From assembly GCA_903822495.1 (NCBI GenBank), contig CAIJPD010000015.1, positions 1 through 64,000 of the forward strand: DNA of 64,000 nucleotides, given 5' to 3'. This document shows, in pieces, positions 37,537-46,800 of this stretch (positions are counted from its first letter, which is position 1; every line of letters starts with the position of its first letter). This stretch comes from an uncultured Chloroflexota bacterium (lineage in GTDB: Bacteria > Chloroflexota > Limnocylindria > Limnocylindrales > CSP1-4). The translations under genes were made by a program, and so were the position numbers. The notes beneath the pieces are model-generated. The model made no database searches, was not told where the DNA came from, and saw only the letters and a list, made by a program, of their open reading frames with translations.

Positions 37537-38379
37537 TCACCGGGAACCTCGCCGGGCGGGGGAGGGGAGGCCCCGCTGGCGCCGTGCCTCGTAGAGCAGG
37601 ACAGCGGTCGCCGCGGAGACGTTGAGGGAATCCGCGACACCCAGCATCGGCAGGCGGACCCCGGCGATGTCGTCCGCCGCCCAGCGCTCCGACAGCCCCT
37701 CGGCCTCCGCCCCCACGGCGATCGCGAGGGCGCCCGTCAGGTCCGTGTCGGTCGCCAGCGCGGAGCCGTCCACGCGGGCGGCGACGATCCGGATCCCGCG
37801 CCCGCGCAGCCAGGCCAGCACCGCGTCGGCGGGCGCGGCCGCCAGCGGCACCGCGAAGATGGTTCCCAGGCTGGCGCGGATGGCGTTGGGGTTGAACAGG
37901 TCCGTCCTGGGTGACGCGGCGATGACCGCGTCCGCCCCGGCCCCGTCGGCAGAGCGGAGGATCGCGCCCAGGTTCCCGGGCTTCTCCACGTCCTCTGCCA
38001 CGACGATCAACGGATCCGGCGGGAGTTGGAGGGACTCCAGCGAGGTGCCGGGGATGGCGATGACGGCCAGGACGCCCTCGCCCCGGTCGCCGAATGAGAC
38101 CTTGGCGAAGACCTCCGGCGTCACCGTCCAGGTGGGTGCGATGGCCCGCAGGCGGTAGGCCGCCTCGTGCCCGTCCGCGCTGCGCAGGAGGTCGTCGCAC
38201 ACGAAGCCCTCGTGCACCGTGATGCCCGCCGCCAGTCCCCGCAGCAGCTCGCGGGCACCATCCACCAGGGTCAGTCCGGCCTGCTCACGGGCCCGCCGGT
38301 CGCGGAGCCGCACGACGGCCTTGACCCGCGGGTTGGCCAGGCTGGTGATGATGCCGGCTGGCCAGGGCGTGGTGGTCAC
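37537..38379 (-). CDS. TrmH/SpoU-family RNA (rRNA/tRNA) 2'-O-methyltransferase
   Basis: ITSLANPRVKAVVRLRDRRAREQAGLTLVDGARELLR, EKPGNLGAILRSADGAGADAVI, GTG start at 38379. Confidence 0.88.
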   Translation of the reverse strand: MTTTPWPAGIITSLANPRVKAVVRLRDRRAREQAGLTLVDGARELLRGLAAGITVHEGFVCDDLLRSADGHEAAYRLRAIAPTWTVTPEVFAKVSFGDRGEGVLAVIAIPGTSLESLQLPPDPLIVVAEDVEKPGNLGAILRSADGAGADAVIAASPRTDLFNPNAIRASLGTIFAVPLAAAPADAVLAWLRGRGIRIVAARVDGSALATDTDLTGALAIAVGAEAEGLSERWAADDIAGVRLPMLGVADSLNVSAATAVLLYEARRQRGLPSPARRGSR

Positions 38380-38404
38380 GCGCGCATCATCGCTGGGGCG
38401 GCCG

Positions 38405-39256
38405 TCAGGATGCCACGCACGCGACGGCGCCCAGGGCCAGCCGCGCGCCCGACGCCGCGTCCAGCGACATGTCGCGCGCATCCACATCCTGCCAGCCCCG
38501 GCCCAGGGCCGTGGCGAGGAGGTCGGCCAGGCGCTCCGGCGATTGCCCCCTGGTGTGGGCCGTGAGGAGGCAGAACCCGTCGCCGCCGCCCAGCAGGGTG
38601 GCACAGGCGGCGAGGAGGTCGGGGAGCTGGTCCTCCAGCTGCCACGGTCGTCCCCCGGCACCGTGGCCGTAGCTGGGTGGGTCCAGCACGATGCCGTCGT
38701 AGCGCCGTCCCCGGCGCACCTCGCGTGCCACGAACGTCTCGACCTCGTCCACGATCCAGCGGACCGGCGCCTCCGCCAGCCCCGAGAGCTCGGCGTTGCG
38801 GCGCGCCCAGGCCACCGTGGGCCGTGACGAGTCGACGTGCACCACGGCGGCGCCGGCACGCGCCAGAGCGAGCGTGGCGAGGCCGGTGTACGCAAACAGG
38901 TTCAGGACGAGTGGGCGGCCGTCGGGCCCGGCGCCGGCACCCAGCAGCGTGCCCGCCTGGGTCGCCAGCCAGGCGATGTTGCCCGTGTGCTCCGGGAAGA
39001 GGCCCACCTGGCCCGTGGGGGTGGGTCGGAGCTCCAGCGTCAAGCCGGCCACGCCGGCGGACCAGGGCGCCAGCCCCGCGGGTCCGCACCAGCCATCGGG
39101 CCGGACGAACCGGAGGTCCGCACGCGGCCAGGCCTCGTCGTCGCGGCGCGGGCCGAGGGCCGCCGGGGCCGGCCGGTCCACGATGCGCTCGCCAAAGCGT
39201 TCCAGGCGGCGCTCGTCGCCGGCATCCAGCAGCTCGTAGTCGATCAGGTCATGCAC
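38405..39256 (-). CDS. Class I SAM-dependent rRNA methyltransferase (RlmI-like)
   Basis: LVLNLFAYTGLATLALARAGAAVVHVDSSRPTVAWARRNAELSGL and YDGIVLDPPSYGHG. Confidence 0.85.
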   Translation of the reverse strand: MHDLIDYELLDAGDERRLERFGERIVDRPAPAALGPRRDDEAWPRADLRFVRPDGWCGPAGLAPWSAGVAGLTLELRPTPTGQVGLFPEHTGNIAWLATQAGTLLGAGAGPDGRPLVLNLFAYTGLATLALARAGAAVVHVDSSRPTVAWARRNAELSGLAEAPVRWIVDEVETFVAREVRRGRRYDGIVLDPPSYGHGAGGRPWQLEDQLPDLLAACATLLGGGDGFCLLTAHTRGQSPERLADLLATALGRGWQDVDARDMSLDAASGARLALGAVACVAS

Positions 39257-39334
39257 GACCCCATGGTAGGGGCAGGGCCGAGCTGGTTCGCGTGCTCCGG
39301 CGCGTGCCGATCCGGTGGAGCGGGCCAGGGGGCA

Positions 39335-42300
39335 TCAGCCCTTCGTTGGCGATGGCCCCCGCGGTCGCTGGAGCCGGGCGTAGACGAAGTTGCTGCCCAG
39401 GAGCAGGGTCCCCAGCGCCAGCAGGACGGCGACCCTGCCCTCGATCGGCATGCCGACGAGGTCGATCAGGAAGACCTTCACGACCGCCAACCCGAGGAGA
39501 GCCAGGCCGAAGAGTCGAACCCGGGGGCGGGCCCACACGATGCCGCCGGCGAAGCTCATGCCGCCGAGGACGGCCCACAGCACGCTCAGGCCGACCTGGG
39601 CATCCCACTGCAGGTCGGACAGCGCGCGGACCCCCAGGGGAACCTGGGCCTGGAACCAGTCGACGACGCCGATCGAGGCGAGATAGGCGCCCGCGATGCC
39701 GGCCGCCCACCGTGCCCGGCGGGCCAGTGGATGGCCTGCATGGAGCCGGGCAACCAGTGCCAGTGCGATCGCCAGCGCGCCGACACCCACCGTGGCGTCC
39801 GTCAGATAGGTCCAGCCGAGCACGGTCGTGTTGGCGTCGACCACCAACCGATCGGGTGGGGCGACGAAGGCGAGATCCACGACGGCGGCGAAGATGCCCA
39901 CGACAACGGCGACGCCGCCCAGGAGCATCCGCTCGGCCGCGCCGACCCTGACCAGCCAGGCGGCGGCGACGACGAGGGCGAGCCAGCCCGCCGCCGCGTA
40001 GCCGGGCCGCATCTCGAACGGCAGCAGCCAGGCGACGACCACGGCCGCCGCCACGCCGCCCCGAAGGAGGAAGACCGGGATACCCCAGGTGGCGCCCAGC
40101 GCGACGAAGGTGGCCGCCAGGAGCCCCAGGACGTAGGAGCGCTCGTCCACGAACGGCACGCCGGTCAGCGCCGCCTCGCCTGCGACCTGTCTCGCGAGGG
40201 CGATGGGCTCGGCGCGAGTCAGCGCCTGGGACACCATGAACGTCACGGCGAGGGCGGTCGCCGCGAACGGGCCGCGGTCGCCCAACCAGCCCATGGTCGT
40301 CTCGCGCGCCTCCGACAGCAGGTCCACCCGGACCAGGCGCCGGACGATGGCGACCGAGCCAACGCCGAGGACGCCCCAGGCGACCATGACGTGGGGGCGT
40401 GGGACCTCGAAGCCGGCGGCGTAGACCAGGAGTGTGAGGCCGATCCCGGCCATGCCCAGCCGGATCCAGCGCTGGCCCATGACCCATCTGCTCACAGCCA
40501 GGGCCGCCAGGACCGCCAGCAGCGAGAGGCTTTCTTCCCCTGCCAGGGGCGTTGGCGCCACGCCTTCGCGTCCCAGCCGGTCAAGCGGAAACTCGAACGC
40601 GATGACGTGGAAGATCATGGCGGTGCCGGCCAGGGCGCCCAGCGCGCGGACCGCGGGCCGCACGAGGCGGGTCAGCGCCGGCACCGTGCTTTGGTCGGAG
40701 AACCCGGGACCGGCCCGAGGTTCGATCACCAGAGCCTCGAGCGCGTAGGCCGCGATCGCGAGGACGGACCACGCCCACACCAGCGACGGGCCGGTCAGCT
40801 CGAAGGGGAAGACCCACAGCGCCAGCAGCCCGGCCGCGGCGGCCATGGCCACGCGGACCCAGGCAACCCGGACCAGGGCAGCGACGACGCCCAGTGACGC
40901 GAGGACCAGGACGAAGGCGAGGCCCTGGTTGCTGCCAAACGGCGCCGTCCGGTCCGCGGCGGCGACGCCCGCGGCGGGGTACTCGAACGCGAGGAGATGA
41001 CTGATGGCGAGGAGGCCGGCAACCAGTGCGGCCGCCAGGAAGGCCGGCTGCATGAACGGGCCGGGCCAGGCCGCGGTGGGGGCGCCGTCACGAGCGGGTC
41101 CGTCGCCCCCGGTGGCGGCTGGCGAGACGCGCAGTGACGACAGCCGGGGCTCGACCAGGCGATGATCGAGGACCAGCCCAAGCGTACCCAGGGCGGCCCA
41201 GGCAGCCACCAGCGGGGTGTCGGACAGCTCGAATGGGAACACGTAGATCGCGAGCGCGCCGGCCGCCGCCGCGAGGCCTGCCCGGACCCAGCCGATGGGC
41301 AACAGGACACCGGTCACCGTCATGGCCGCCAGCACCACGCCGAAGGAGAGCGCCTGCTGTCCGCCGAACGGGCTCAAGCCCAGGCCCGCGCCGAGCCTCA
41401 AGAGGGGGTACTCGAACGTCACGAGATGGAGAACGGCGCCGGCCCCGGCCAGGAGCGCCGTGGCCAGGAATGCCCGTCGGGCCCGGCCGCTCAGCCAGCC
41501 CACGTAGTCGTCGGCGATCCACTCCGCGGTGGCCGGGAGGTGGAGGGACGGAATCCCGTGCTCCCGGAAGCCCGGGGCGAGGTGCGGCGCGACAACCCAG
41601 TGAAACAGCACCAGTCCGGCGGTGGCCAGCAACGCCCACGCGGCGACCAGCCCGGTCCCCGATAGCTCGAAGGTGAAGACGTAGATCGCCACGAGCCCGC
41701 CGACCACCGCGAGGATGGCGCGGACCCACGCGAGGCGGACGATGAGGCCGGTCAGCAGCAGCGCGCCGATGATGAACCAGAAGACCACCCCGTCGCCGCC
41801 GGCACCCGCGAACGGAGTGGCGGGCGTCGCGGCCTCGCCGAACCTGATCGGCGGGTACTCGAAGATCACCAGGTGGGCGATGGACAGCGCGCCGAGCAGG
41901 ACGCCCACGGCCGCGCTGTACGGGTGTCGGCGCATGACGGCGACCCAGGCCAGGGCGACGGCTTCGGCCGCCCAGGCGATCGGCACCGGCGCGCCATCAA
42001 AGCGGATGGGCACCGACATGGCCACGGCGGCGACGCCTGACGCAGCCACGACCAGGCCGAATGGATGGCGGTCTCCGTAGCGGAAGAGGAAGCCCAGCCC
42101 GACCACCAGGTGGGCCACGCCCAGCGCCAGCGTGAAGGTGCCGCGGAACGATTCGAAGGGGCCCGTGAGGACCGCGAACCCGGCCCACAGGGTGAAGGCC
42201 GCATCGGCGAGCAGGAGGGTGACGGTCGTCGCGCGGAGCACGTCTGTGCGGTGACGCGTCTCCTCGCCGCCGGCCGCGACCAGGTTGACCAGCCAGAACG

Positions 42301-43516
42301 CGGCCACGGCGATCAATCCCTGCGTCATCTCCGGCCCACCGGACACATACGACGCGACCTGCGGGCCGGCGAGCACGAACGCCAGCGGCGGCAGCCAGAT
42401 CCAGGTCCGGAAGAGCGCGATGACCGTCGTGCCCACCAGGGCGGCGGCGACGAACAGGAGGGTGACTGTCGTGGGGCTGGCACCCAGGATCGGCGGCGCC
42501 GCGAGGACCGCGATCAGCCCGTAGGCCGCCACCAGTTGAGAGTCATGGCGGACGGCGATGACGGCGGCCGCGACCGCCGCGAGGAATGCCCCCATGAGGC
42601 CCACCTCGACCGGGACCAACCCGTACAGCCGGGTGCCCGCGAGGAACGAGACCTCGAGGATGGCGAGGCCCACCGCCACGAGGACATGGGCCAGGATCCC
42701 GCGCAGGCGACTGAAAGCCAGCTCGCCCAGGATCATCAGGGCGGCGCCCGCGATCAGGCCGATGCCGACGCGCATCTCCACGGTGATCCAGCCCCGGCTG
42801 AAGGCCAGGCTGAGGAAGAAGACACCACCCAGGAAGACGGCGATGCCGCCGATGACGGCCAGGAGGCGACCTTCCACCCAGTCCTGGAGGAGGGCAAGCG
42901 TGATGCCCTGCCCAACGCCCTGCTCGGCCAGTCCCAGCTTGGCCAGCAGGCGATGTCCGAGGCCCGGGCCCGTCGACGCTTCGGCGGCCTCGTGCTTCCC
43001 GTCCCACCCTGTCTCGCTCGCTGCCGCCGGGGCCGGGTTTGCGCTGCCTGCTGCGGCCGTGGCGCGCCGGCCAGTGGCATCCAGGTCGGCCCACGCCGCG
43101 GGGGCCGCCTCGGGCTCCATCCAGGCCGCCGCAGCCAGGTCGGGCTCCAACCACGCCGTGACCGGGATCGAGACCGGATCGGCCTTCCGCTCGATGGGCA
43201 GCTGGATCGTCGGCGTGGCCGGATGCTCCAGCACCGGATCGGGGACGGGCGGGACCACGCGCCGTGTCGTCGTGGAGGCCGGTCGGGCGGCCGCGGCGGT
43301 CGTCTGCGCGGGACGGTCCGCGTCCCGCCGCTGCAGCACCGCCACCCGCGCCTTGAGAATCTGCACCTCGGTCTCGAGGTTCCTGAGCCGCGGCTCCCGG
43401 GAATCATCCCCGTCCGCAAGCTGGCGTTCGAGCGCGTCCAGTCGGACGGACTGGTCCGATCGGCGCACCCAGACGATGATCGCTCCGAACATGAGGAGCG
43501 CGGCCACGATCTCCAT
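39335..43516 (-). CDS. DUF2339 giant multi-TM membrane protein (1393 aa) with internal repeats
   Basis: N-terminal coiled coil; WVEGRLLAVIGGIAVFLGGVFFLSLAFSRGWI; repeated FEYP...WVR...FPFEL units. Confidence 0.85.
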   Translation of the reverse strand: MEIVAALLMFGAIIVWVRRSDQSVRLDALERQLADGDDSREPRLRNLETEVQILKARVAVLQRRDADRPAQTTAAAARPASTTTRRVVPPVPDPVLEHPATPTIQLPIERKADPVSIPVTAWLEPDLAAAAWMEPEAAPAAWADLDATGRRATAAAGSANPAPAAASETGWDGKHEAAEASTGPGLGHRLLAKLGLAEQGVGQGITLALLQDWVEGRLLAVIGGIAVFLGGVFFLSLAFSRGWITVEMRVGIGLIAGAALMILGELAFSRLRGILAHVLVAVGLAILEVSFLAGTRLYGLVPVEVGLMGAFLAAVAAAVIAVRHDSQLVAAYGLIAVLAAPPILGASPTTVTLLFVAAALVGTTVIALFRTWIWLPPLAFVLAGPQVASYVSGGPEMTQGLIAVAAFWLVNLVAAGGEETRHRTDVLRATTVTLLLADAAFTLWAGFAVLTGPFESFRGTFTLALGVAHLVVGLGFLFRYGDRHPFGLVVAASGVAAVAMSVPIRFDGAPVPIAWAAEAVALAWVAVMRRHPYSAAVGVLLGALSIAHLVIFEYPPIRFGEAATPATPFAGAGGDGVVFWFIIGALLLTGLIVRLAWVRAILAVVGGLVAIYVFTFELSGTGLVAAWALLATAGLVLFHWVVAPHLAPGFREHGIPSLHLPATAEWIADDYVGWLSGRARRAFLATALLAGAGAVLHLVTFEYPLLRLGAGLGLSPFGGQQALSFGVVLAAMTVTGVLLPIGWVRAGLAAAAGALAIYVFPFELSDTPLVAAWAALGTLGLVLDHRLVEPRLSSLRVSPAATGGDGPARDGAPTAAWPGPFMQPAFLAAALVAGLLAISHLLAFEYPAAGVAAADRTAPFGSNQGLAFVLVLASLGVVAALVRVAWVRVAMAAAAGLLALWVFPFELTGPSLVWAWSVLAIAAYALEALVIEPRAGPGFSDQSTVPALTRLVRPAVRALGALAGTAMIFHVIAFEFPLDRLGREGVAPTPLAGEESLSLLAVLAALAVSRWVMGQRWIRLGMAGIGLTLLVYAAGFEVPRPHVMVAWGVLGVGSVAIVRRLVRVDLLSEARETTMGWLGDRGPFAATALAVTFMVSQALTRAEPIALARQVAGEAALTGVPFVDERSYVLGLLAATFVALGATWGIPVFLLRGGVAAAVVVAWLLPFEMRPGYAAAGWLALVVAAAWLVRVGAAERMLLGGVAVVVGIFAAVVDLAFVAPPDRLVVDANTTVLGWTYLTDATVGVGALAIALALVARLHAGHPLARRARWAAGIAGAYLASIGVVDWFQAQVPLGVRALSDLQWDAQVGLSVLWAVLGGMSFAGGIVWARPRVRLFGLALLGLAVVKVFLIDLVGMPIEGRVAVLLALGTLLLGSNFVYARLQRPRGPSPTKG

Positions 43517-43698
43517 CGCACCCTCCGCGGTCAGCCCCGGCTCGGTCGTGCCCGAGGTGCGGGGGTTGACCCTGCCACCATCGATGACGCGCCGACGATA
43601 GGCTTGTCACAGAGCCGATACAAGGGGCTGCTGGCGGGATTGCCGGGGCGCGGGCGCCGGTGCGTCGGGTGGGGTGGAGCACCGGCCGCGTCCTGCGC

Positions 43699-43704
43699 TA
43701 CAAT
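43699..43704 (+). promoter_or_regulatory. Candidate -10 (TACAAT) for tRNA-Val
   Basis: TACAAT 31 nt before the mature tRNA 5' end. Confidence 0.5.
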
Positions 43705-43735
43705 TCCCCTGCAGCGCGACGGAACCGCGCTGCAC

Positions 43736-43812
43736 GGGCGGCTAGCTCAGCTGGTTAGAGCACTTGCTTGACATGCAAGAGGTCACTGGTTCGAGTCCAG
43801 TGTCGCCCACCA
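43736..43812 (+). tRNA. tRNA-Val (anticodon GAC), CCA encoded
   Basis: Acceptor GGGCGGC/GTCGCCC (one G-T), D arm GCTC..GAGC, anticodon arm CTTGC-TTGACAT-GCAAG, T arm ACTGG-TTCGAGT-CCAGT, ACCA. Confidence 0.96.
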
Positions 43813-43925
43813 CATCCACGTCCCCCACGCCGTCCGGCGTCGCGGGCGAGTGGTAGGGTCCCGCCGCTCCGCGCCCGGGCATCCCTGAGCGACATTCGGG
43901 ACGCGACACGGGAGGGCAGGCACCC

Positions 43926-45755
43926 ATGGCGGATTCAGTCGACCAGGACGACGAGCTGTTCGTCCCCGCCGAGCGCGGCTCCGTGGACGAGCTGCTGGAC
44001 CACGGCGCCCACAGCGAGCTGGACGCGATGCGCCACTCCACGGCCCACGTCATGGCCGAAGCGGTGCTGGACCTCTTCCCCGGGACGCGCCTGGGCATTG
44101 GTCCGGCCATCCAGGACGGCTTCTACTACGACTTCCAGGTGGACCGGCCGCTGACCCCGGACGACCTCGCGGCCATCGAGCGGCGGATGGCGGAGAGCAT
44201 CAAGGCCAATCACACCTTCGTTCGTGCCGAGATGGCGCCCGATGACGGGCGCGCCTTCTTCGAGCTCCGCGGCCAGCCCTTCAAGGTCGAGATCCTCGAC
44301 GACCTGGCCGCCCGGTCAACGGCCACCGGCGCGCCCATGCCCGAGACCACCACCTACGAGCACGGCCCGTTCATCGACCTGTGCAAGGGGCCACACGTGG
44401 CCTCAACCGGCAAGATCGGCCCCTTCAAGCTCCTCGCCGTCGCCGGCGCCTACTGGCGCGGCGACGAGAAGCGCCCCATGCTCCAGCGGGTATATGGCAC
44501 CGTCTGGAACACGCAGGCGGAGCTGGACCAGTACCTGTGGCGCCGGGCCGAGGCCAAGAAGCGCGATCACCGCAAGCTCGGCGTCCAGCTCGACCTGTTC
44601 AGCTTCCACGACGTCAGCCCGGGCTCCGCGTTCTGGCATCCCAAGGGCCAGCGGATCTGGCGGACGCTGGAGACCGCGATGCGCGAGCTCCAGGAGCGGC
44701 GCGGCTACCAGGAGATCAGCACGCCCATCATCGTCTCGGAGCGGCTGTGGCGGCAGTCCGGCCACTGGGACCACTACGCCGAGAACATGTTCATCGTGGA
44801 GTCCGAGGGGCAGAAGTTCAGCCTCAAGCCCATGAACTGCCCCGAATCCACGTTCATCTACCGGAGCAAGCTGCGCTCGTACCGCGACCTGCCCCTCCGG
44901 CTGAACGAGTACGGTCGGCTCCACCGCAACGAGCGGTCCGGCACGCTGTCGGGCCTGACGCGCGTTCGCCACTTCATCCAGGACGATGCCCACATCTACG
45001 TCCGGCCGGACCAGCTGGGCGAGGAGATCGAGGCGCTCCTGGGCGAGGTCCGCGAGGCCTACTCATGGTTTGGCCTCCAGCCGCGCCTGGCGTTCGCCAC
45101 CAAGCCTGACAAGGCGGTCGGGGACCCGGCGCTCTGGGAGCAGGCGGAGTCGTACATCCGCCAGGCCCTCGACCGGACCGGCCTCCCATACGTCGTCAAG
45201 CCCAAGGACGGCACCTTCTACGCGCCCAAGATCGACATCTACGTGGACGACGCCCTGGGCCGCGAGTGGCAGTGCGCCACCATCCAGGCGGATCTCACGA
45301 TGCTCCCGGAGCGCTTCGACCTCACCTACATCGACGAGGAAGGGAAGGAGCGCCGGCCCATCGCCATCCATCGCGCCATCTACGGCTCGCTGGAGCGCTT
45401 CATCGGGATCCTGATCGAGCACTTCGCCGGCGCGTTCCCGCTCTGGATCGCCCCGGTGCAGGCGGTGGTGGTCCCCATCGCGGACCGGCACATCCCCGCC
45501 GCCCAGGAGCTGGCGGGGATCCTGCGCAGCCGCGGCCTCCGGGTGGACGTGGACGCGTCCGACAACCGGATGCAGAACAAGATCCGGCTGGCGCAGGAGC
45601 AGAAGGTCCCGTACATGGTGGTGCTTGGCGATCGCGAGATCGAAGCCCGCACGGCCTCACCGCGGACTCGAGCCGGCGAGCAGCAGCCGGCCCAGGCGTG
45701 GGATGCGTTCGCCGATCGGCTGGCGGCCGAGGCAGCCGCCCGCGGCGTCGGCTGA
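43926..45755 (+). CDS. thrS: Threonyl-tRNA synthetase (no TGS domain)
   Basis: HSTAHVMAEAVLDLFPGTRLGIGPAIQDGFYYDF; GSAFWHPKGQRIWRTLE; FSLKPMNCPESTFIY; class II motifs. Confidence 0.96.
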   Translation: MADSVDQDDELFVPAERGSVDELLDHGAHSELDAMRHSTAHVMAEAVLDLFPGTRLGIGPAIQDGFYYDFQVDRPLTPDDLAAIERRMAESIKANHTFVRAEMAPDDGRAFFELRGQPFKVEILDDLAARSTATGAPMPETTTYEHGPFIDLCKGPHVASTGKIGPFKLLAVAGAYWRGDEKRPMLQRVYGTVWNTQAELDQYLWRRAEAKKRDHRKLGVQLDLFSFHDVSPGSAFWHPKGQRIWRTLETAMRELQERRGYQEISTPIIVSERLWRQSGHWDHYAENMFIVESEGQKFSLKPMNCPESTFIYRSKLRSYRDLPLRLNEYGRLHRNERSGTLSGLTRVRHFIQDDAHIYVRPDQLGEEIEALLGEVREAYSWFGLQPRLAFATKPDKAVGDPALWEQAESYIRQALDRTGLPYVVKPKDGTFYAPKIDIYVDDALGREWQCATIQADLTMLPERFDLTYIDEEGKERRPIAIHRAIYGSLERFIGILIEHFAGAFPLWIAPVQAVVVPIADRHIPAAQELAGILRSRGLRVDVDASDNRMQNKIRLAQEQKVPYMVVLGDREIEARTASPRTRAGEQQPAQAWDAFADRLAAEAAARGVG

Positions 45756-45815
45756 CCGCAGGGTGCGAAAGCTCCGCGACGACGTCCTCTCGATTGCCGG
45801 TGGCAAAAGCCCTGT

Positions 45816-45911
45816 GCTATAGTCCCGCGACAACCGCGCCCGTGCTGCGGCGTGCCCGCAGCCGATGGCGGCTGCTGATTATCATGCCGTCAACGTCTCA
45901 GGGGGTACACC
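45816..45911 (+). promoter_or_regulatory. infC leader: TATAGT box followed by two mutually exclusive hairpins
   Basis: GCTGCGG-CGTGC-CCGCAGC and GCAGCC-GATGGC-GGCTGC overlap in the shared GCAGC arm. Confidence 0.5.
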
Positions 45912-46793
45912 ATCAGCCGAGATCTGCGCATCAACCAGATGATCCGGATCCCACAGGTCCGGGTGGTCGATGAAGAGGGCAATCAGCTTGGCGTCATGGC
46001 CACGCCAGCGGCTCTCCAGATGGCGCAGGAGCGCGGACTCGACCTGGTCGAGGTCGCGCCCATGGCGGTCCCCCCGGTGGTCAAGTTCCTCGACTTTGGT
46101 CACTACAAGTACGAGCTGACCAAGCGGGAGAAGGAGGCCAAGCGCCGCCAGCGCTCGGTGACGTTCAAGGAAGTCCGCCTCACGCCCAAGATCGGCATCG
46201 GCGACTTCGAGACCAAGCTGCATCGCGCGATCGAGTTCCTCGAGGAGGGCGATCGGATCAAGGTGACCGTCCGCTTCCGCGGCCGGGAGCTGACACACCC
46301 GGAGTTGGGACGCAACCTGCTGACCAAGTTCGGCGAGCAGATCAAGGACCACGGCGTGGTCGAGCGGACACCGATCTTCGAGGGGAAGTCGATGTACGTG
46401 ACCGTCGCCTCCACGCACAAGCCCAAGGTGCATGAGGCACCGGCCAAGGCCCACGCCGAAGAGGAAGCCTCCGAAGCGGCGGACCAGCCGGCCGACATGG
46501 CGCCCGAGACAGTCGCGATCGATCCGATCGTGGCTGAGCCGGTCACCACAGCGGAGCCTGTTGCAGCCTCCCCGGAGCCGGTCGCGGCGCCGGAGCCGGA
46601 GCCGGTCGCCACCCAGCCGGTCGCGGCAGCGGAGCCCGTCGCGGCGTCGGAGCCACAGGAATCGTCTACGGTCGCTCAGGAAGCCCAGGACGCCGCTCCC
46701 GCGACGGAGCGGCCCGCTGCACCGGTCAAGGCCCCTCGGGCCCCCCGGGCGGTCAAGACGCCGGCCACGCCGCCGGCCACGACAGGAGAGTGA
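45912..46793 (+). CDS. infC: Translation initiation factor IF-3 with ATC start and Ala/Pro/Glu-rich C-terminal extension
   Basis: ISRDLRINQMIRIPQVRVVDEEGNQLGVMATPAALQMA; AGGGGGT SD before ATC. Confidence 0.93.
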   Translation: MSRDLRINQMIRIPQVRVVDEEGNQLGVMATPAALQMAQERGLDLVEVAPMAVPPVVKFLDFGHYKYELTKREKEAKRRQRSVTFKEVRLTPKIGIGDFETKLHRAIEFLEEGDRIKVTVRFRGRELTHPELGRNLLTKFGEQIKDHGVVERTPIFEGKSMYVTVASTHKPKVHEAPAKAHAEEEASEAADQPADMAPETVAIDPIVAEPVTTAEPVAASPEPVAAPEPEPVATQPVAAAEPVAASEPQESSTVAQEAQDAAPATERPAAPVKAPRAPRAVKTPATPPATTGE

Positions 46794-46800
46794 GATCACC

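Noticed and set aside
35499-37640. 713-aa minus-strand ORF opposite MFS/GT2
   Set aside because: Shadow frame of clear plus-strand genes; no domain recognised.
38837-40897. 686-aa plus-strand ORF opposite DUF2339 and a methyltransferase
   Set aside because: Gln/Arg/Gly/Asp-rich shadow frame; the minus strand has recognisable proteins.
42065-43771. 568-aa plus-strand ORF opposite the DUF2339 N-terminus
   Set aside because: Shadow frame, extends into tRNA-Val; no domain.
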